Shown: one piece after another, positions 1 through 9,553 of the stretch | How the letters are laid out: each line of letters opens with the position of its first letter | Numbering within the stretch: the stretch's first letter is position 1 | From: Sphingopyxis sp. JAI128 | Lineage (GTDB): Bacteria; Pseudomonadota; Alphaproteobacteria; Sphingomonadales; Sphingomonadaceae | NCBI RefSeq assembly: GCF_014207235.1 | Contig: NZ_JACHDA010000002.1 | Coordinates: forward strand, 372,001-436,000 | DNA length: 64,000 nucleotides | Direction: 5' to 3' | Made by a program: the position numbers and the translations under genes | The notes under the pieces: generated by a model | Seen by the model: only the letters and a program-made list of their open reading frames with translations | Database searches by the model: none | Told to the model about the DNA's origin: nothing

Positions 1-54
1 CATCAGCGGAGGGCAGGCTGTGCGCGGTCAATTGACAGTCTTTCTATCGGTGCA

Positions 55-2112
55 TCACCAGATGCGGACACGGTCCTTGGGCGCCAGATAGAGTTTCTGG
101 CCTTCCTTGATCTGATAGGCCTTATACCAAGGGTCAAGGTTGCGCGAGACCCAAGTCCGCTGGATCGAGGGCGAATGCGGGTCGGTCGTGATGCGCTGCG
201 ACAGATTCTGCTCACGATAGTTGCGGCGCCACACCTGTGCCCAGCCGAGGAAGAAGCGCTGATCGCCCGTCAGCCCGTCGATCACCGGGGCTTCCTTGCC
301 GCCCAGCGACGCCTTGTACGCGTCATAGGCGACGGTCAGACCCGCGAGGTCGCCGATATTCTCGCCCAGTGTGAATTTGCCGTCGAGATGTTCGCCGGGC
401 AGGACCTCGTAAGCGTTATACTGCGCGATCAATGCTTCGCCCGCGGCCTCGAACGCCTCGACGTCCTCCGCCGTCCACCAGTCGGCAAGCTTGCCCGTTT
501 CGTCATATTTCGCGCCTTGGTCGTCGAAATGATGGCTGACCTCGTGACCGATGACAGCGCCGATGCCGCCATAGTTGACCGCCGGGTCGGCATGCGGATC
601 GAAGAAAGGCGGCTGCAGGATTGCGGCGGGGAAGACGATCTCGTTCATGCCGAAATTGGCATAGGCGTTGATCGTCATCGGGGTCATGAACCATTCCCAG
701 CGACGGATTGGTCCCCCGAGATGACCGATATTGTCGTCATGCGCGAACTGATTCGACCGCAGCGCATTGCCGAACAGGTCGTCGGCGCGAATTTCGAGCT
801 TGCTATAGTCTTTCCACTGGTCGGGGTAGCCGATCTTGGTGGTGAAATTCGCCAGCTTCTCGCGCGCTTTAACCTTGGTTTGCGGCTGCATCCACGTCAG
901 GCCGTCGATGCGGCGCCCCATCGCGTCGAGGACATTCTTTACGAGCGTGTCCATCGCTGCCTTGGTTTCGGGCGGGAAATATTTCGCGACATAATCCTTG
1001 CCGACCGCATCGCCGAGATTGCCGGTGGTAAAGTCGACCGCGCGCTTCCAGCGCTCTTCCATCTGCGGCGTGCCCGACAGGGCGGTGCTGTAGAAGGAGA
1101 AGGTTTCCTGCGCGACGGCGTCGGGCAGGACGCCCGAAAAGCTGTCGAGGCTGCGCACGATCAGCATATCGCGGACCACCGCGATCGGCGCTTCGGCGAG
1201 CAGCTTGGCCTCGCCCGTGAAGGCGCTTGGCTGCGACACGATCAGGGAGTCCTCCTGGACCCCGATCCCACGGATGAAGGTCAGCCAGTCGAAACCGGGC
1301 GCGGTCTTGGCGAGTTCGGCGACGGTCATCTTGTTATAGGCCTTGGTGGCGTCGCTGCTGTCGTTCTTGTCCCAATGGACCATCGCGACCTGCTTTTCGA
1401 AGTCGTAGATCGCCTTGGCCCGCGCCGCCGCGCCCGTTTCGCCCGCCAGCGTCAGGACATTTTCGAGATGCTTGAGGTACGCCGCCTGCAGCGCGGTGTT
1501 CCGCTCATTGTCCTTCAGGTAGAAATCGCGGTCGGGCATGCCGATCCCGCCCTGGAAGATGATGTAGATATAGGCATCGGGATTCTTGTCGTCCTGTCCG
1601 ACATAGCCGCCGAAGAAATGCGACACGCCGCTGCGGTCGGCTTCGGCGAGCAGCGCCGCAAGACCCGGTTTTTCGACGGAGCGGATCTTGTTCAGCCACG
1701 GTTGGATCGGCGCGAGTCCCTTCGCCTCGACCGTCGCACTGTCGAGATAGGAGGCATAAGCACGGCCGATCATGCTGTCCGGGTCACCCTTGGCCGCGTC
1801 GAGGATTTCGCGCGTGCGCGTCTGCGACAGGTCGTTGAGCGCCGTGAACATGCCATAGTTCGACTTGTCGGCCGGAATCTGAGTGTTTTTGGCCCAGGTG
1901 CCGTTGGCATAGGCATAGAAATCGTCGCCCGGCTGAACGCTCTTGTCCATGCCTGCCTGATCGAAACCGAAATCGCCGATGACGGGCTTTGCCGCGTTTT
2001 CAGCGGCGGGCGCCGCGGCGGCATCCTCCTTGGCCGCGACAGGAGCCGCAAGCAGCAGAGCGCCGAGCGCGGCGGTCGCGAGCAGACGCGAAGACATATG
2101 CGAAGCTTTCAT
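55..2112 (-). CDS. M13 family zinc metallopeptidase (PepO/neprilysin-like)
   Basis: Secreted zinc endopeptidase of the neprilysin/PepO family, 685 residues from the chosen start. Seen: an N-terminal signal peptide (LLATAALGALLLAAPVAA), the family's DDFYAYANGTW stretch near residue 60, the NAYAN...EIVFPAAILQPPFF block, the zinc motif HEVSH preceded by VIG, and the second ligand motif ENIGDLAGL. It ends in the C-terminal tryptophan usual for the family. Start: the ATG at 2112 is preceded by GGGGA about 6 nt upstream and leads straight into the signal peptide; an in-frame start further upstream would put charged, unrelated residues in front of it. Likely role is degradation of peptides in the periplasm; the substrate is unknown. 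It is monocistronic, with the DUF2062 gene 95 bp upstream on the same strand. Confidence 0.95.
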   Translation of the reverse strand: MKASHMSSRLLATAALGALLLAAPVAAKEDAAAAPAAENAAKPVIGDFGFDQAGMDKSVQPGDDFYAYANGTWAKNTQIPADKSNYGMFTALNDLSQTRTREILDAAKGDPDSMIGRAYASYLDSATVEAKGLAPIQPWLNKIRSVEKPGLAALLAEADRSGVSHFFGGYVGQDDKNPDAYIYIIFQGGIGMPDRDFYLKDNERNTALQAAYLKHLENVLTLAGETGAAARAKAIYDFEKQVAMVHWDKNDSSDATKAYNKMTVAELAKTAPGFDWLTFIRGIGVQEDSLIVSQPSAFTGEAKLLAEAPIAVVRDMLIVRSLDSFSGVLPDAVAQETFSFYSTALSGTPQMEERWKRAVDFTTGNLGDAVGKDYVAKYFPPETKAAMDTLVKNVLDAMGRRIDGLTWMQPQTKVKAREKLANFTTKIGYPDQWKDYSKLEIRADDLFGNALRSNQFAHDDNIGHLGGPIRRWEWFMTPMTINAYANFGMNEIVFPAAILQPPFFDPHADPAVNYGGIGAVIGHEVSHHFDDQGAKYDETGKLADWWTAEDVEAFEAAGEALIAQYNAYEVLPGEHLDGKFTLGENIGDLAGLTVAYDAYKASLGGKEAPVIDGLTGDQRFFLGWAQVWRRNYREQNLSQRITTDPHSPSIQRTWVSRNLDPWYKAYQIKEGQKLYLAPKDRVRIW

Positions 2113-2207
2113 GATATTCCCCGATTTCAATATGAAGCGGCAGCCCGCACCGCGCTGGCGCAACGCGAACCGACGATGCAACAGCTATACGCCTGCCTGT
2201 CGGCGGT

Positions 2208-2831
2208 TCAACCGGCAGCTTTGTCGCTCGTCGATGCCTCAAGTCGTTGATCGCGCGCGCGGCGAATCTTGCGACGCCAACGCAGGCGAATCCAATTGTC
2301 CCAGATCACCGAGGCGAGGAGGTAGCCGATAACTGCCGAGGCGACCGAAATCACGAATAGCCCGGCAAGCCCGCCGAGCAGCGCAGCACCCGCGTTGGCG
2401 GTGAACCAGTGCCACCATTCAACCAGCGATGCGCCCTCGTCGTAGAGGATGTAGAGGTTGGACACATTGGTGTGCATGCCGAACAGCGCACTGCCCAGCC
2501 ACACCGACGCCGCGAGGATCAACGGCGTCGTCACCGGGTTGGACAGGAAGGTCATCGTCGCACCGATCGGGATGTTGGCGCGAAAGGGCAGCGCGAGCAG
2601 CGCGACGCCGAGGATCTGGACACCCGGAATTAAGAAAAAAATGCCGACGAACAGCCCCAGCGCAGTGCCCCGCCGCACCGAGGTCCGCGTGAAACGCCAC
2701 AAATGGCTATGCGCAACCCTGTGAGCAAAGGGCTTGATGAAGCGGCTTTCGAGCAATTCCTCGCGCGTCGGCGAGTTGCGGCGGATCCAGTTCATGACCG
2801 TCGCCTTGTCACGAGAGTTGCCGCCGCTCAT
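2208..2831 (-). CDS. DUF2062 membrane protein
   Basis: 207-residue inner-membrane protein of the DUF2062 family, function unproven. Seen: a basic N-terminal stretch, then a glycine-rich hydrophobic region with the family signature ([12 protein letters not shown] and FRANIPIGA followed by [10 protein letters not shown]), and a second hydrophobic hairpin near residues 145-180. The C-terminus is strongly basic. The start ATG overlaps the smpB stop (ATGA), so the two are probably translationally coupled and belong to the dapA-smpB operon. A later ATG 12 codons in (MNWIRR) is possible but would break the coupling. Confidence 0.88.
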   Translation of the reverse strand: MSGGNSRDKATVMNWIRRNSPTREELLESRFIKPFAHRVAHSHLWRFTRTSVRRGTALGLFVGIFFLIPGVQILGVALLALPFRANIPIGATMTFLSNPVTTPLILAASVWLGSALFGMHTNVSNLYILYDEGASLVEWWHWFTANAGAALLGGLAGLFVISVASAVIGYLLASVIWDNWIRLRWRRKIRRARDQRLEASTSDKAAG

Positions 2832-3313
2832 CCGCGGTCTTTCAGCAGGCGCTGCTTGTCGCGCTTCCAGTCGCGTTCCTTGATTGACTCGCGCTTGTCG
2901 TGTGCCTTCTTGCCCTTGGCGAGCGCAAGTTCGACCTTGGCGCGGCCGCGGCTGTTGAAATAGACGGAGAGCGGGACGAGCGTCATCCCCTGGCGCATCA
3001 CACCCGCGTGCAACTTGTTGATCTCCCGCCAGTTAAGCAAGAGCTTGCGCGGGCGCTTCGGCTCGTGGTTGAAACGGTTACCATGACTGAACTCGGGGAT
3101 GTTGGCGTTGATCAGCCACACTTCGCCGCCCGTCACTTCGGCATAGCTTTCGGCGATCGTCCCTTCGCCGAAACGCAGCGACTTCACCTCGGTTCCCTGC
3201 AGAGCAATGCCCGCCTCGAACACCTGTTCGATGGCATAGTCGAAGCGCGCGCGCCTGTTTTCGGCGACGATCTTCTTCTTGTCGAATTCGGCGGCGGACT
3301 GCGGGCGGGCCAT
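2828..3313 (-). CDS. smpB: SsrA-binding protein SmpB
   Basis: 161-residue SmpB, the tmRNA partner that brings SsrA RNA to stalled ribosomes in trans-translation. Seen: the oligonucleotide-binding beta-barrel with [21 protein letters not shown] and the GTEVKSLR motif, NANIPEF, and the basic C-terminal tail ([19 protein letters not shown]) that enters the decoding centre. Length is normal for the family. It lies 9 nt after the dapA stop and its own stop overlaps the DUF2062 start, so the three genes form one minus-strand operon. No tmRNA gene is visible in this window. Confidence 0.97.
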   Translation of the reverse strand: MARPQSAAEFDKKKIVAENRRARFDYAIEQVFEAGIALQGTEVKSLRFGEGTIAESYAEVTGGEVWLINANIPEFSHGNRFNHEPKRPRKLLLNWREINKLHAGVMRQGMTLVPLSVYFNSRGRAKVELALAKGKKAHDKRESIKERDWKRDKQRLLKDRG

Positions 3314-3322
3314 GACGAAAGC

Positions 3323-4198
3323 TCAGATAACTCCAGCCGCGGACAATGCGGCGTCGACGGCGGCGCGCGAGGGTTCGTTCGCCGGAATGATAGGTAGGCG
3401 CACGTCAGGCGAAAACCAGTCATGGATGCGCGACAGCGCATATTTCACTGGCCCGGGCGAGGTGTCGGAGAACATCGCCCTGTGCAGGTCGAACAGGCGG
3501 TCGTGCAGCAGTAGCGCACGCGCCCAGTCCCCTGCTGCGGCCGCTGCGGCGAAATCGGCGCAAAGGCGCGGCGCGACGTTCGCGGTGACCGAGATGCAGC
3601 CGACCCCGCCCAGCACCGCGTGCGGCAGCCAGAGGTCGTCGTTCCCGCTGAGTTGGCAGAAATCGTTGCCGGCACCGGCGCGATGGATCGTCACGCGCGC
3701 GAGGTCGCCGCTCGCATCCTTCGTCGCGACAACGGTCGGGATTTCGGCGAGCCTGCACATCGTTTCGGCGCTGATGTCGGCGACGGTGCGGCCGGGGACA
3801 TTGTAGACGACGATCGGCAGGTCGCTGGCGTCGGCGAGCGCCTTGTAATGCGCGATCAGCCCTTCCTGGCTCGGCTTGTTGTAATAGGGCGCGACGACTA
3901 ATGCCGCCGCCGCGCCGGCGGCCTGCGCATGCCGCATGTGGCGGATCGCGGTCGCGGTGTCGTTCGACCCGCAACCGGCGATCACGGGCACGCGACCCGC
4001 CGCCGCCTCGATGCAGGTGTCGATGACACGATAATGTTCGTCGAAGCCGAGCGTCGGGCTTTCGCCGGTCGTGCCGCAGGGCACCAGCGCGCTGGTGCCT
4101 TCCTTGATTTGCCAATCGACGAGGCGCGCGAAGGCCGGGGCATCGAACGCCCCATCGCGAAATGGCGTCACCAAGGCGGGAATCGACCCCGAAAACAT
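3323..4198 (-). CDS. dapA: 4-hydroxy-tetrahydrodipicolinate synthase
   Basis: 291-residue class I aldolase that condenses pyruvate with aspartate semialdehyde, the first committed step to lysine and diaminopimelate. Seen: the substrate-binding CGTTGESPTL loop (residues 41-50), the catalytic tyrosine in VVYNVPGRT (Tyr132), and the Schiff-base lysine in VVATKDASGD (Lys160). Length fits the family. The start ATG at 4198 has AAAGGAG immediately upstream. It is the first gene of a dapA-smpB-DUF2062 operon. Confidence 0.97.
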   Translation of the reverse strand: MFSGSIPALVTPFRDGAFDAPAFARLVDWQIKEGTSALVPCGTTGESPTLGFDEHYRVIDTCIEAAAGRVPVIAGCGSNDTATAIRHMRHAQAAGAAAALVVAPYYNKPSQEGLIAHYKALADASDLPIVVYNVPGRTVADISAETMCRLAEIPTVVATKDASGDLARVTIHRAGAGNDFCQLSGNDDLWLPHAVLGGVGCISVTANVAPRLCADFAAAAAAGDWARALLLHDRLFDLHRAMFSDTSPGPVKYALSRIHDWFSPDVRLPIIPANEPSRAAVDAALSAAGVI

Positions 4199-4298
4199 GC
4201 TCCGCTCCTTTACAAAAACACGCCCCGACCGGTAGAGTCCCGTCGGCGGGCCGCTAATGGACGCCTATTCAGCGCCCCGCAAGGAGTTTGGCATTAGC

Positions 4299-6329
4299 AT
4301 GGCCGCTATGATCTCGCTGCCCCATATTTCCCGTCTCGCGCTCGCCGCGGCCCTTCTCATTCCGACCGCTGTCCATGCCAGCGAACTCACCCCCGAACAA
4401 ATGGCCTGGTACCGCGCCCAGATGGGCCTGGCATCGGCTTCGGGCGCACCGCCGGCCACGAATTCAGTCGGCGACGCAGTGATGGAGTGGCGCCGGCTCA
4501 CTGCCAATAGCGGCGCATCGTTCGACCAGCTCTCGCGCTTCCTGATGGCGAACAGGGACTGGCCCGACGCCGACAAGATGCGCAGCCGCGCCGAAAAGGC
4601 GATTTCGCTCGACAGCTACGACCCCGCGCGCACGCTCGCCTATTTCCAAGCTTATCCGCCGCAAACGGCGAGCGGCCATTTGCGCTATGCGCTCGCGCTC
4701 AATGCGACGGGGCGGCGCGACGAGGCCAATGCAGCCGTTCGCCGCGCGTGGACGGGCGGAATGCTCGACGATTATGAGACCAGCCGCGCGCTGAGCCTGT
4801 TTCCCGGCGCGATCACGCCCGCCGATCATGATGCACGCATGGACCGCCTGCTCTGGTCGGGCGCGACCGCAGCCGCGAGCCGTCAACTCGCCTTTACCTC
4901 GCCCGAAAAGCGGGCGGTGTTCGCAGCGCGGCTCGCGATGCGGAGCGGCGCGGTCGATGCGGCTTTTCAGGCCTCGGCGGTCGAAAGCGCCAACCCGTCC
5001 CTGATCCGCAGCGACGCTGGCTATATCACCGATAAGGCAACGTGGCTGCGCAAGGCCGGCCGCGTTGGCGAAGCGCGCGCGCTGCTCGCCGCGCCGCGAT
5101 CGCTCGCGAAGGCGCCGACCGATGCCGAAGAATGGCTGGAAACGCTGCTTACCAACGCGCGCCTCGCCGACGCCGGCGGCGACAAGACGACCGCCTATCA
5201 TATCGCGCGCCAGCTCGACGATGCGCTTCCCGCCGGTACCGTCGTCCGCGAAACACCGCTGGGCGTGCGCGACGATTATACCTCGCTCGCCTGGCTCGCT
5301 GGGCAACTCGCGCTCAAGGATCTGGGCCGCCCGGCGGAGGCGGCGAAGCTGTATCGCGCCTATGGCGAAGCGGCGCGTTCGGCGCAGACGCGGACCAAGG
5401 GATTTTACTGGGCGGGCCGTGCCGCGCTCGCCGCCGGCGACCGCGCGGCGGCGAACGCCCATTTCGCCGATGCCGCGCAGCATTATGATCAATTCTACGG
5501 CCAGTTGTCGCTCGAACGGCTGAACCGCCCGCAGCCCAGGCCGACCCCCAATCCGACCATCGAGGTTAGCAACGAGGCGCGCCGCGATTTCGAGGACGAC
5601 CGCCTCGTCCGCGCCGCGCGCGCGCTCGGCGAAATCGGCGCGTGGCGCGAACAGTCGCTGTTCCTGCGCGCGCTGGCGCAAAAGGCGACATCGCCCGCCG
5701 ACCATGTGTTGGCCGGGCAGCTTGCCAAGCAGATCGGTCGCCCCGACCTCGGCGTGATGATTGGCCGCAGCGCGCAAGCGAACAGCCTCGACGCGGTAGA
5801 AGTCTCGGGCTTTCCGACGGTGCGCGTCCCAGCGGGGCATGAAAGCAACTGGACCTTCATCCATGCGATCACGCGGCAGGAAAGCCAGTTCGACCGCGCC
5901 GCGATCAGCCACGCCGGTGCGCGCGGCATGATGCAGTTGATGCCCGGCACCGCGCGCGAAGTCGCGGGTAAGCTGGGGATGAGCTATGACGCCGGATCGC
6001 TGACGACCGACACCAATTACAACATGATGCTGGGATCGACCTATTTCCAGCAGATGCTCCGCTATTATGGCGGCAGCTACCCGCTGGCGGTCGCGGCCTA
6101 TAACGCCGGGCCCGGCAATGTGAACAAATGGCTGCGCGCCAACGGCGATCCCCGCACCGGATCGATCGAGATGCTCGACTGGATCGAGGCGATCCCGATT
6201 TTCGAAACGAAAAATTATGTGCAGCGCGTGCTCGAGAACGCCGTCGTTTACGACACGCTGCGTGAAGGCGGCGCGGCGCGGGCGCAGGCGCCGCTGAGCT
6301 TCTATCTCGGCAAACGCACGCCCGGCTGA
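4299..6329 (+). CDS. slt: Soluble lytic murein transglycosylase
   Basis: 676-residue periplasmic lytic transglycosylase that cleaves the MurNAc-GlcNAc bond of peptidoglycan with formation of 1,6-anhydroMurNAc. Seen: a signal peptide (LALAAALLIPTAVHA), a long alpha-helical superhelical region resembling the Slt70 doughnut, and a C-terminal SLT domain with the catalytic glutamate in TRQESQFDRAAIS, then GARGMMQLMPGTA and the AYNAGPGNV motif. Start: AAGGAG lies 12 nt before the ATG at 4299; an ATG at 4308 and an upstream ATG at 4257 are alternatives. greB follows 6 nt after the stop, probably co-transcribed. Confidence 0.94.
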   Translation: MAAMISLPHISRLALAAALLIPTAVHASELTPEQMAWYRAQMGLASASGAPPATNSVGDAVMEWRRLTANSGASFDQLSRFLMANRDWPDADKMRSRAEKAISLDSYDPARTLAYFQAYPPQTASGHLRYALALNATGRRDEANAAVRRAWTGGMLDDYETSRALSLFPGAITPADHDARMDRLLWSGATAAASRQLAFTSPEKRAVFAARLAMRSGAVDAAFQASAVESANPSLIRSDAGYITDKATWLRKAGRVGEARALLAAPRSLAKAPTDAEEWLETLLTNARLADAGGDKTTAYHIARQLDDALPAGTVVRETPLGVRDDYTSLAWLAGQLALKDLGRPAEAAKLYRAYGEAARSAQTRTKGFYWAGRAALAAGDRAAANAHFADAAQHYDQFYGQLSLERLNRPQPRPTPNPTIEVSNEARRDFEDDRLVRAARALGEIGAWREQSLFLRALAQKATSPADHVLAGQLAKQIGRPDLGVMIGRSAQANSLDAVEVSGFPTVRVPAGHESNWTFIHAITRQESQFDRAAISHAGARGMMQLMPGTAREVAGKLGMSYDAGSLTTDTNYNMMLGSTYFQQMLRYYGGSYPLAVAAYNAGPGNVNKWLRANGDPRTGSIEMLDWIEAIPIFETKNYVQRVLENAVVYDTLREGGAARAQAPLSFYLGKRTPG

Positions 6330-6335
6330 GATCAT

Positions 6336-6818
6336 ATGGCGGGGGAAAAGACGAATATTATCAGCCCGGCGGGTTATGCCGCGCTGCGCGCCGAATATGA
6401 CGCGCTGCTCGGCGACGAACGCCCCAAGCTCGTCGACGTGATCAGCTGGGCGGCGGGCAATGGCGACCGCAGCGAGAATGGCGATTATATCTATGGTCGC
6501 AAGCGGCTGCGCGAGATCGACCGGCGACTGGGTTTCCTCGCCCGCCGCATGAAGGCGGCGCGCGTCGTCGATCCGGCCGACCAGCCCGACAAGAGCCGCA
6601 TCTGGTTCGGCGCCACGATCGAACTGGCGGGCGATGACGACGCGCGCCGCATCGTCACGCTGGTGGGCGACGACGAAGCCGACGCGGGCGCCGGCCGGAT
6701 CGGCTGGAACAGCCCCCTCGCCCGCGCGCTGCGCGGCGCCGCGATCGGCGACCTGCGCACGGTGCAGCTTCCCGCCGGACCCAAGGAATGGGAAGTGATA
6801 GCGGTCAGCTATCCCTGA
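6336..6818 (+). CDS. greB: Transcription elongation factor GreB
   Basis: 160-residue Gre factor that enters the RNA polymerase secondary channel and stimulates cleavage of backtracked transcripts. Seen: the N-terminal coiled coil with the GDRSENGDYIYGRKRLREID tip, which carries the acidic residues needed for cleavage, and the C-terminal FKBP-like domain ending in PAGPKEWEVIAVSYP. The RPKLVDVISWAAGNGDRSENGDY arrangement favours GreB over GreA. It sits just after the lytic transglycosylase gene and converges with the caspase-like gene, whose stop is 3 nt away. Confidence 0.93.
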   Translation: MAGEKTNIISPAGYAALRAEYDALLGDERPKLVDVISWAAGNGDRSENGDYIYGRKRLREIDRRLGFLARRMKAARVVDPADQPDKSRIWFGATIELAGDDDARRIVTLVGDDEADAGAGRIGWNSPLARALRGAAIGDLRTVQLPAGPKEWEVIAVSYP

Positions 6819-6821
6819 CCG

Positions 6822-8531
6822 TCATTCGCCGATTCCCGCGACCAGATCGCGCTGGTCCTGCCTGAGTTCGGGCAGGTCCCGCGCCAGCCGCGCCCAATGC
6901 GCCGCCTCCTTCGGATCCGCCGCAACACCCTCGCCCTTTGCATAGGCATGCGCGAGGAGCGCGCGCGACCCCGCGAAGCCCGCCCGCGCCGCGATCGCGC
7001 AATCCTCAGCGCCGCCGGTCAGCCGCTTGCCGTCGAATTGCGCCTCGCAGAGCCAGTGATTGCCTTCGGGATTGCCCGCGTCGGCGAGTTCGCGCAGCCG
7101 CGCCATGTTCGCCGCGCGCAGGTCCGGGAAATGGGTAAGCGCGAACATGGCGGCGGGATGCCCCTGCGCCGCCGCCTCGGCATACAGCGTTCGCGATGCG
7201 GCGAAATCGGGCGGGCCGAAGCTGCCCCGGGCGAGATGATAGGCAAGATGCGTCTTGGCCTTCGAGAAACCCGCATCGGAGGCGGCGCGATAGAGGGTCT
7301 GCGCCCGCGCCTTGTCCGCCGCCGACGGGTCCGAGCCAAGAAGCAGATAGGCCAATTCGGTCTGCCCCGCCGGGAAACCCTGTTCGGCGGACCGTTCAAG
7401 ATAGGCGCGCGCGCGCGCCATATCCTGTTTCACGCCGACGCCCAGCGAGAACATATAGCCGGCCAGCTGCTGCGCGAGAGGATGCCCGCCATCGGCCAGC
7501 GCTACCAACTCGCCGGCCCGATGGCGCGAAAGGACGTCGGCGATCAGCAAGGGTTCGTCCTCGATCGCCAGGCGGTCGAGCCCAATACCGCCGAGCGGAT
7601 CGATCACTGGCGTGGCGGCACCGCGGGTTGTACCGGCCGGGGATGCGGCAGACGCCGCCGGGGTCGGCAAGGCCGCGACCGCGGCCGCGGGCAATTCAGG
7701 CGGTGCGACCAGATAAAAATCGTCGAACCAGCTGCCGTAGTGAAAGGGTTGCTGCGGCCCCAGGTCCATATCGTGCGTTCGCCGATACACCTCGCGCGCG
7801 ACGACCTTGAAATAGTCGCCGATTTCGAGGCCGGGGATTGCGAGTTCCTTGACCACTGCCGCCGCGAAGGGGCTGACCGGCGAACCGACGGGCGCGAAAT
7901 CGAGCGCCGGGCGCCCCTTTGCCGTCGAATAGAAGACCGCCCCTTGTCCGATGTCCAGAAGGCCGAGCGGCGCCGACCCCGCATCGCCCCGTGCGACATC
8001 GGCATCCTCGATCCGCACCACAGGATCGGCGGTGCGGCAGGCATCGACGAACACCAAAGTGAAAGCGCCGTCGGGCACCACGCGCCGGACCGCCGCCTCG
8101 ATCGACAAATAGCGTTTTTCGACATCGGCGCGGCGCGCGGCCGGCGGCGCGTCCATCGGCACCAGCCAATTGCGCCCGCCATATTCGAAGCCATGCCCGG
8201 CATAATAGAGGATGACCGATTTCGCGCCCGCCGCCTCGGCGGCAAAACGCGTCAGTGCGGCGTCGAGCGATGCCATATCGGCATTACGTACGATCCGCGG
8301 CGCGATGCCGGCCTTGGCGAAGGCATCGCAGACATGGTCGATGTCGTTCACGGCGTTTTTCAGCGAGGGCCATTCCCAGTCGTTATACGCGCTGTTGCCG
8401 ATGAGCAGGGCCACGCGGTCGCCGCGCAGCGGCGCGGTGCCGCAAGTGCCCACCGGCGGGTCTGCCATCGCCGGCGGCGCAAGACCCAAAAGCGCCGCAC
8501 CCAGCGCACCGATCCGCCACGATTTCCCCAC
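6822..8531 (-). CDS. Secreted caspase-fold (C14) protein with Sel1 repeats
   Basis: 569-residue predicted exported protein combining a caspase-like peptidase domain with Sel1/TPR-like repeats. Seen: a signal peptide (ALGAALLGLAPPAMA), a caspase p20-like domain (about residues 36-270) with the catalytic pair His113 in YYAGHGFEYGG and Cys165 in LVFVDACRTAD, an Ala/Pro-rich linker near 280-300, and Sel1-type repeats from about 340 to the end (ARAYLERSAEQGFPAGQTELAYLL, then AQTLYRAASDAGFSKAKTHLAY). The start is a GTG preceded by a G-rich stretch. Bacterial proteins of this type are often called metacaspase-like, and specificity here cannot be read from sequence. It stands alone and converges with greB. 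Confidence 0.9.
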   Translation of the reverse strand: MGKSWRIGALGAALLGLAPPAMADPPVGTCGTAPLRGDRVALLIGNSAYNDWEWPSLKNAVNDIDHVCDAFAKAGIAPRIVRNADMASLDAALTRFAAEAAGAKSVILYYAGHGFEYGGRNWLVPMDAPPAARRADVEKRYLSIEAAVRRVVPDGAFTLVFVDACRTADPVVRIEDADVARGDAGSAPLGLLDIGQGAVFYSTAKGRPALDFAPVGSPVSPFAAAVVKELAIPGLEIGDYFKVVAREVYRRTHDMDLGPQQPFHYGSWFDDFYLVAPPELPAAAVAALPTPAASAASPAGTTRGAATPVIDPLGGIGLDRLAIEDEPLLIADVLSRHRAGELVALADGGHPLAQQLAGYMFSLGVGVKQDMARARAYLERSAEQGFPAGQTELAYLLLGSDPSAADKARAQTLYRAASDAGFSKAKTHLAYHLARGSFGPPDFAASRTLYAEAAAQGHPAAMFALTHFPDLRAANMARLRELADAGNPEGNHWLCEAQFDGKRLTGGAEDCAIAARAGFAGSRALLAHAYAKGEGVAADPKEAAHWARLARDLPELRQDQRDLVAGIGE

Positions 8532-8816
8532 GCGCCGCGCCCCCCTGGCTTATCGTCAGATTCGCGCGAACAATGGCGGAAATCTGCGCAACTTCACTCC
8601 GGATTCGCATCATTGCAACATCCGTCGACCCCGCGGGCAAAGCTAGGTCCGCGGAATGATGTAGGAAAGGGGAAATTGGCTAGAGCGCGATCGCTGGCGG
8701 TGGCAGCGCGATACGATCGCCGCCGGTCCAGGCAGGCGGCACGACTATCCTCATGGAGGAGACCCCAAGCGCCGAATAGGAACTTGTCCGCCTGACCCGG
8801 CCCAAATGAACAGCGT

Positions 8817-8972
8817 TCAGGGCTGCAACAGGGCCGGAACGATCCAGATCGCGGACAGAACGACAATCACTGCGGCCAGCGAAAAAGCCAGCACATAGCG
8901 GACATTATGCCCTTTGACCCCACCGCTCGCTTCGGTTTCGTCCACTTCGACATGATCGTCGACGACTTTCAT
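8817..8972 (-). CDS. 51-residue single-pass membrane protein
   Basis: Small gene. The translation has an acidic N-terminal half (MKVVDDHVEVDETEASGG) followed by one hydrophobic helix (about residues 26-48, VRYVLAFSLAAVIVVLSAIW). A clear Shine-Dalgarno (AAGGGAG, about 7 nt before the ATG at 8972) supports it. This suggests a single-pass inner-membrane protein with its N-terminus in the cytoplasm. No family was recognised. It lies between the caspase-like gene and rnpB, whose transcript would run towards it on the same strand. Confidence 0.65.
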   Translation of the reverse strand: MKVVDDHVEVDETEASGGVKGHNVRYVLAFSLAAVIVVLSAIWIVPALLQP

Positions 8973-9050
8973 CGCGTGTCTCCCTTCTGCTTTGCTTCAG
9001 AACGCAGTCCCTTGGCGCGCGGTTCCCGCGCCGGCGTTGGGGAGAGGATG

Positions 9051-9448
9051 CCAGAGGGTCTGTAAGCCGGGTTCTGTCCACCCCTTCGGGGATAGGCGAT
9101 CATTCCTCTAGGCGTCCGGTTACCCGAACGCTCAAGCAGTCAACCCGGACGGCTGGGCCGGAATCCGCCCCGAATTGCCCCCGAAGAAGCGAACTCGCGC
9201 CGTCCCTATTCGACCTTGCTCCCGGTGGGGTTTGCCATGCCGCGTCCGTTACCGTCCGCGCGGTGCGCTCTTACCGCACCCTTTCACCTTTCGCCGGGCC
9301 GAAGCCTTTGGCGGTCTGCTCTCTGTGGCACTTTCCCTGACTCCGGTTTCCCGGAGCCGCCGGACGTTATCCGGCACCGCGATTTCCGTGGAGCCCGGAC
9401 TTTCCTCCCCTTCCTCGCGAAAGCGGCGATCGCCCGACCCTCTGGCCG
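9051..9448 (-). ncRNA. rnpB: RNase P RNA, class A
   Basis: Catalytic RNA of ribonuclease P, which matures tRNA 5' ends. Read on the minus strand it begins with the P1 strand GGCCAGAGGGTCGGG, continues with the conserved GAGGAAAGTCCGGGCTCCAC block, and ends with ACAGAACCCGGCTTACAG and the pairing strand GACCCTCTGG. These are the P1, P4 and J-region signatures of bacterial class A RNase P RNA. Length is about 400 nt, normal for the type. Ends are set from the P1 pairing and may be off by a few bases. Confidence 0.96.
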
Positions 9449-9553
9449 GTCGAGTATAGCAATGTTGCAAGCATTGTGCGAGCGCAACGAACGCGCTTGC
9501 GATTTGTCGCAAAGCCCCACCAAACCGGCCGCGATGCCGTTCAGGAGTGAAGA

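Noticed and set aside
175..2250. Long plus-strand open frame of about 690 codons opposite the M13 peptidase
   Set aside because: It is antisense to a gene with clear family motifs. High GC leaves the opposite frame open, and the translation is Arg/Val/Gly-rich without a recognisable domain.
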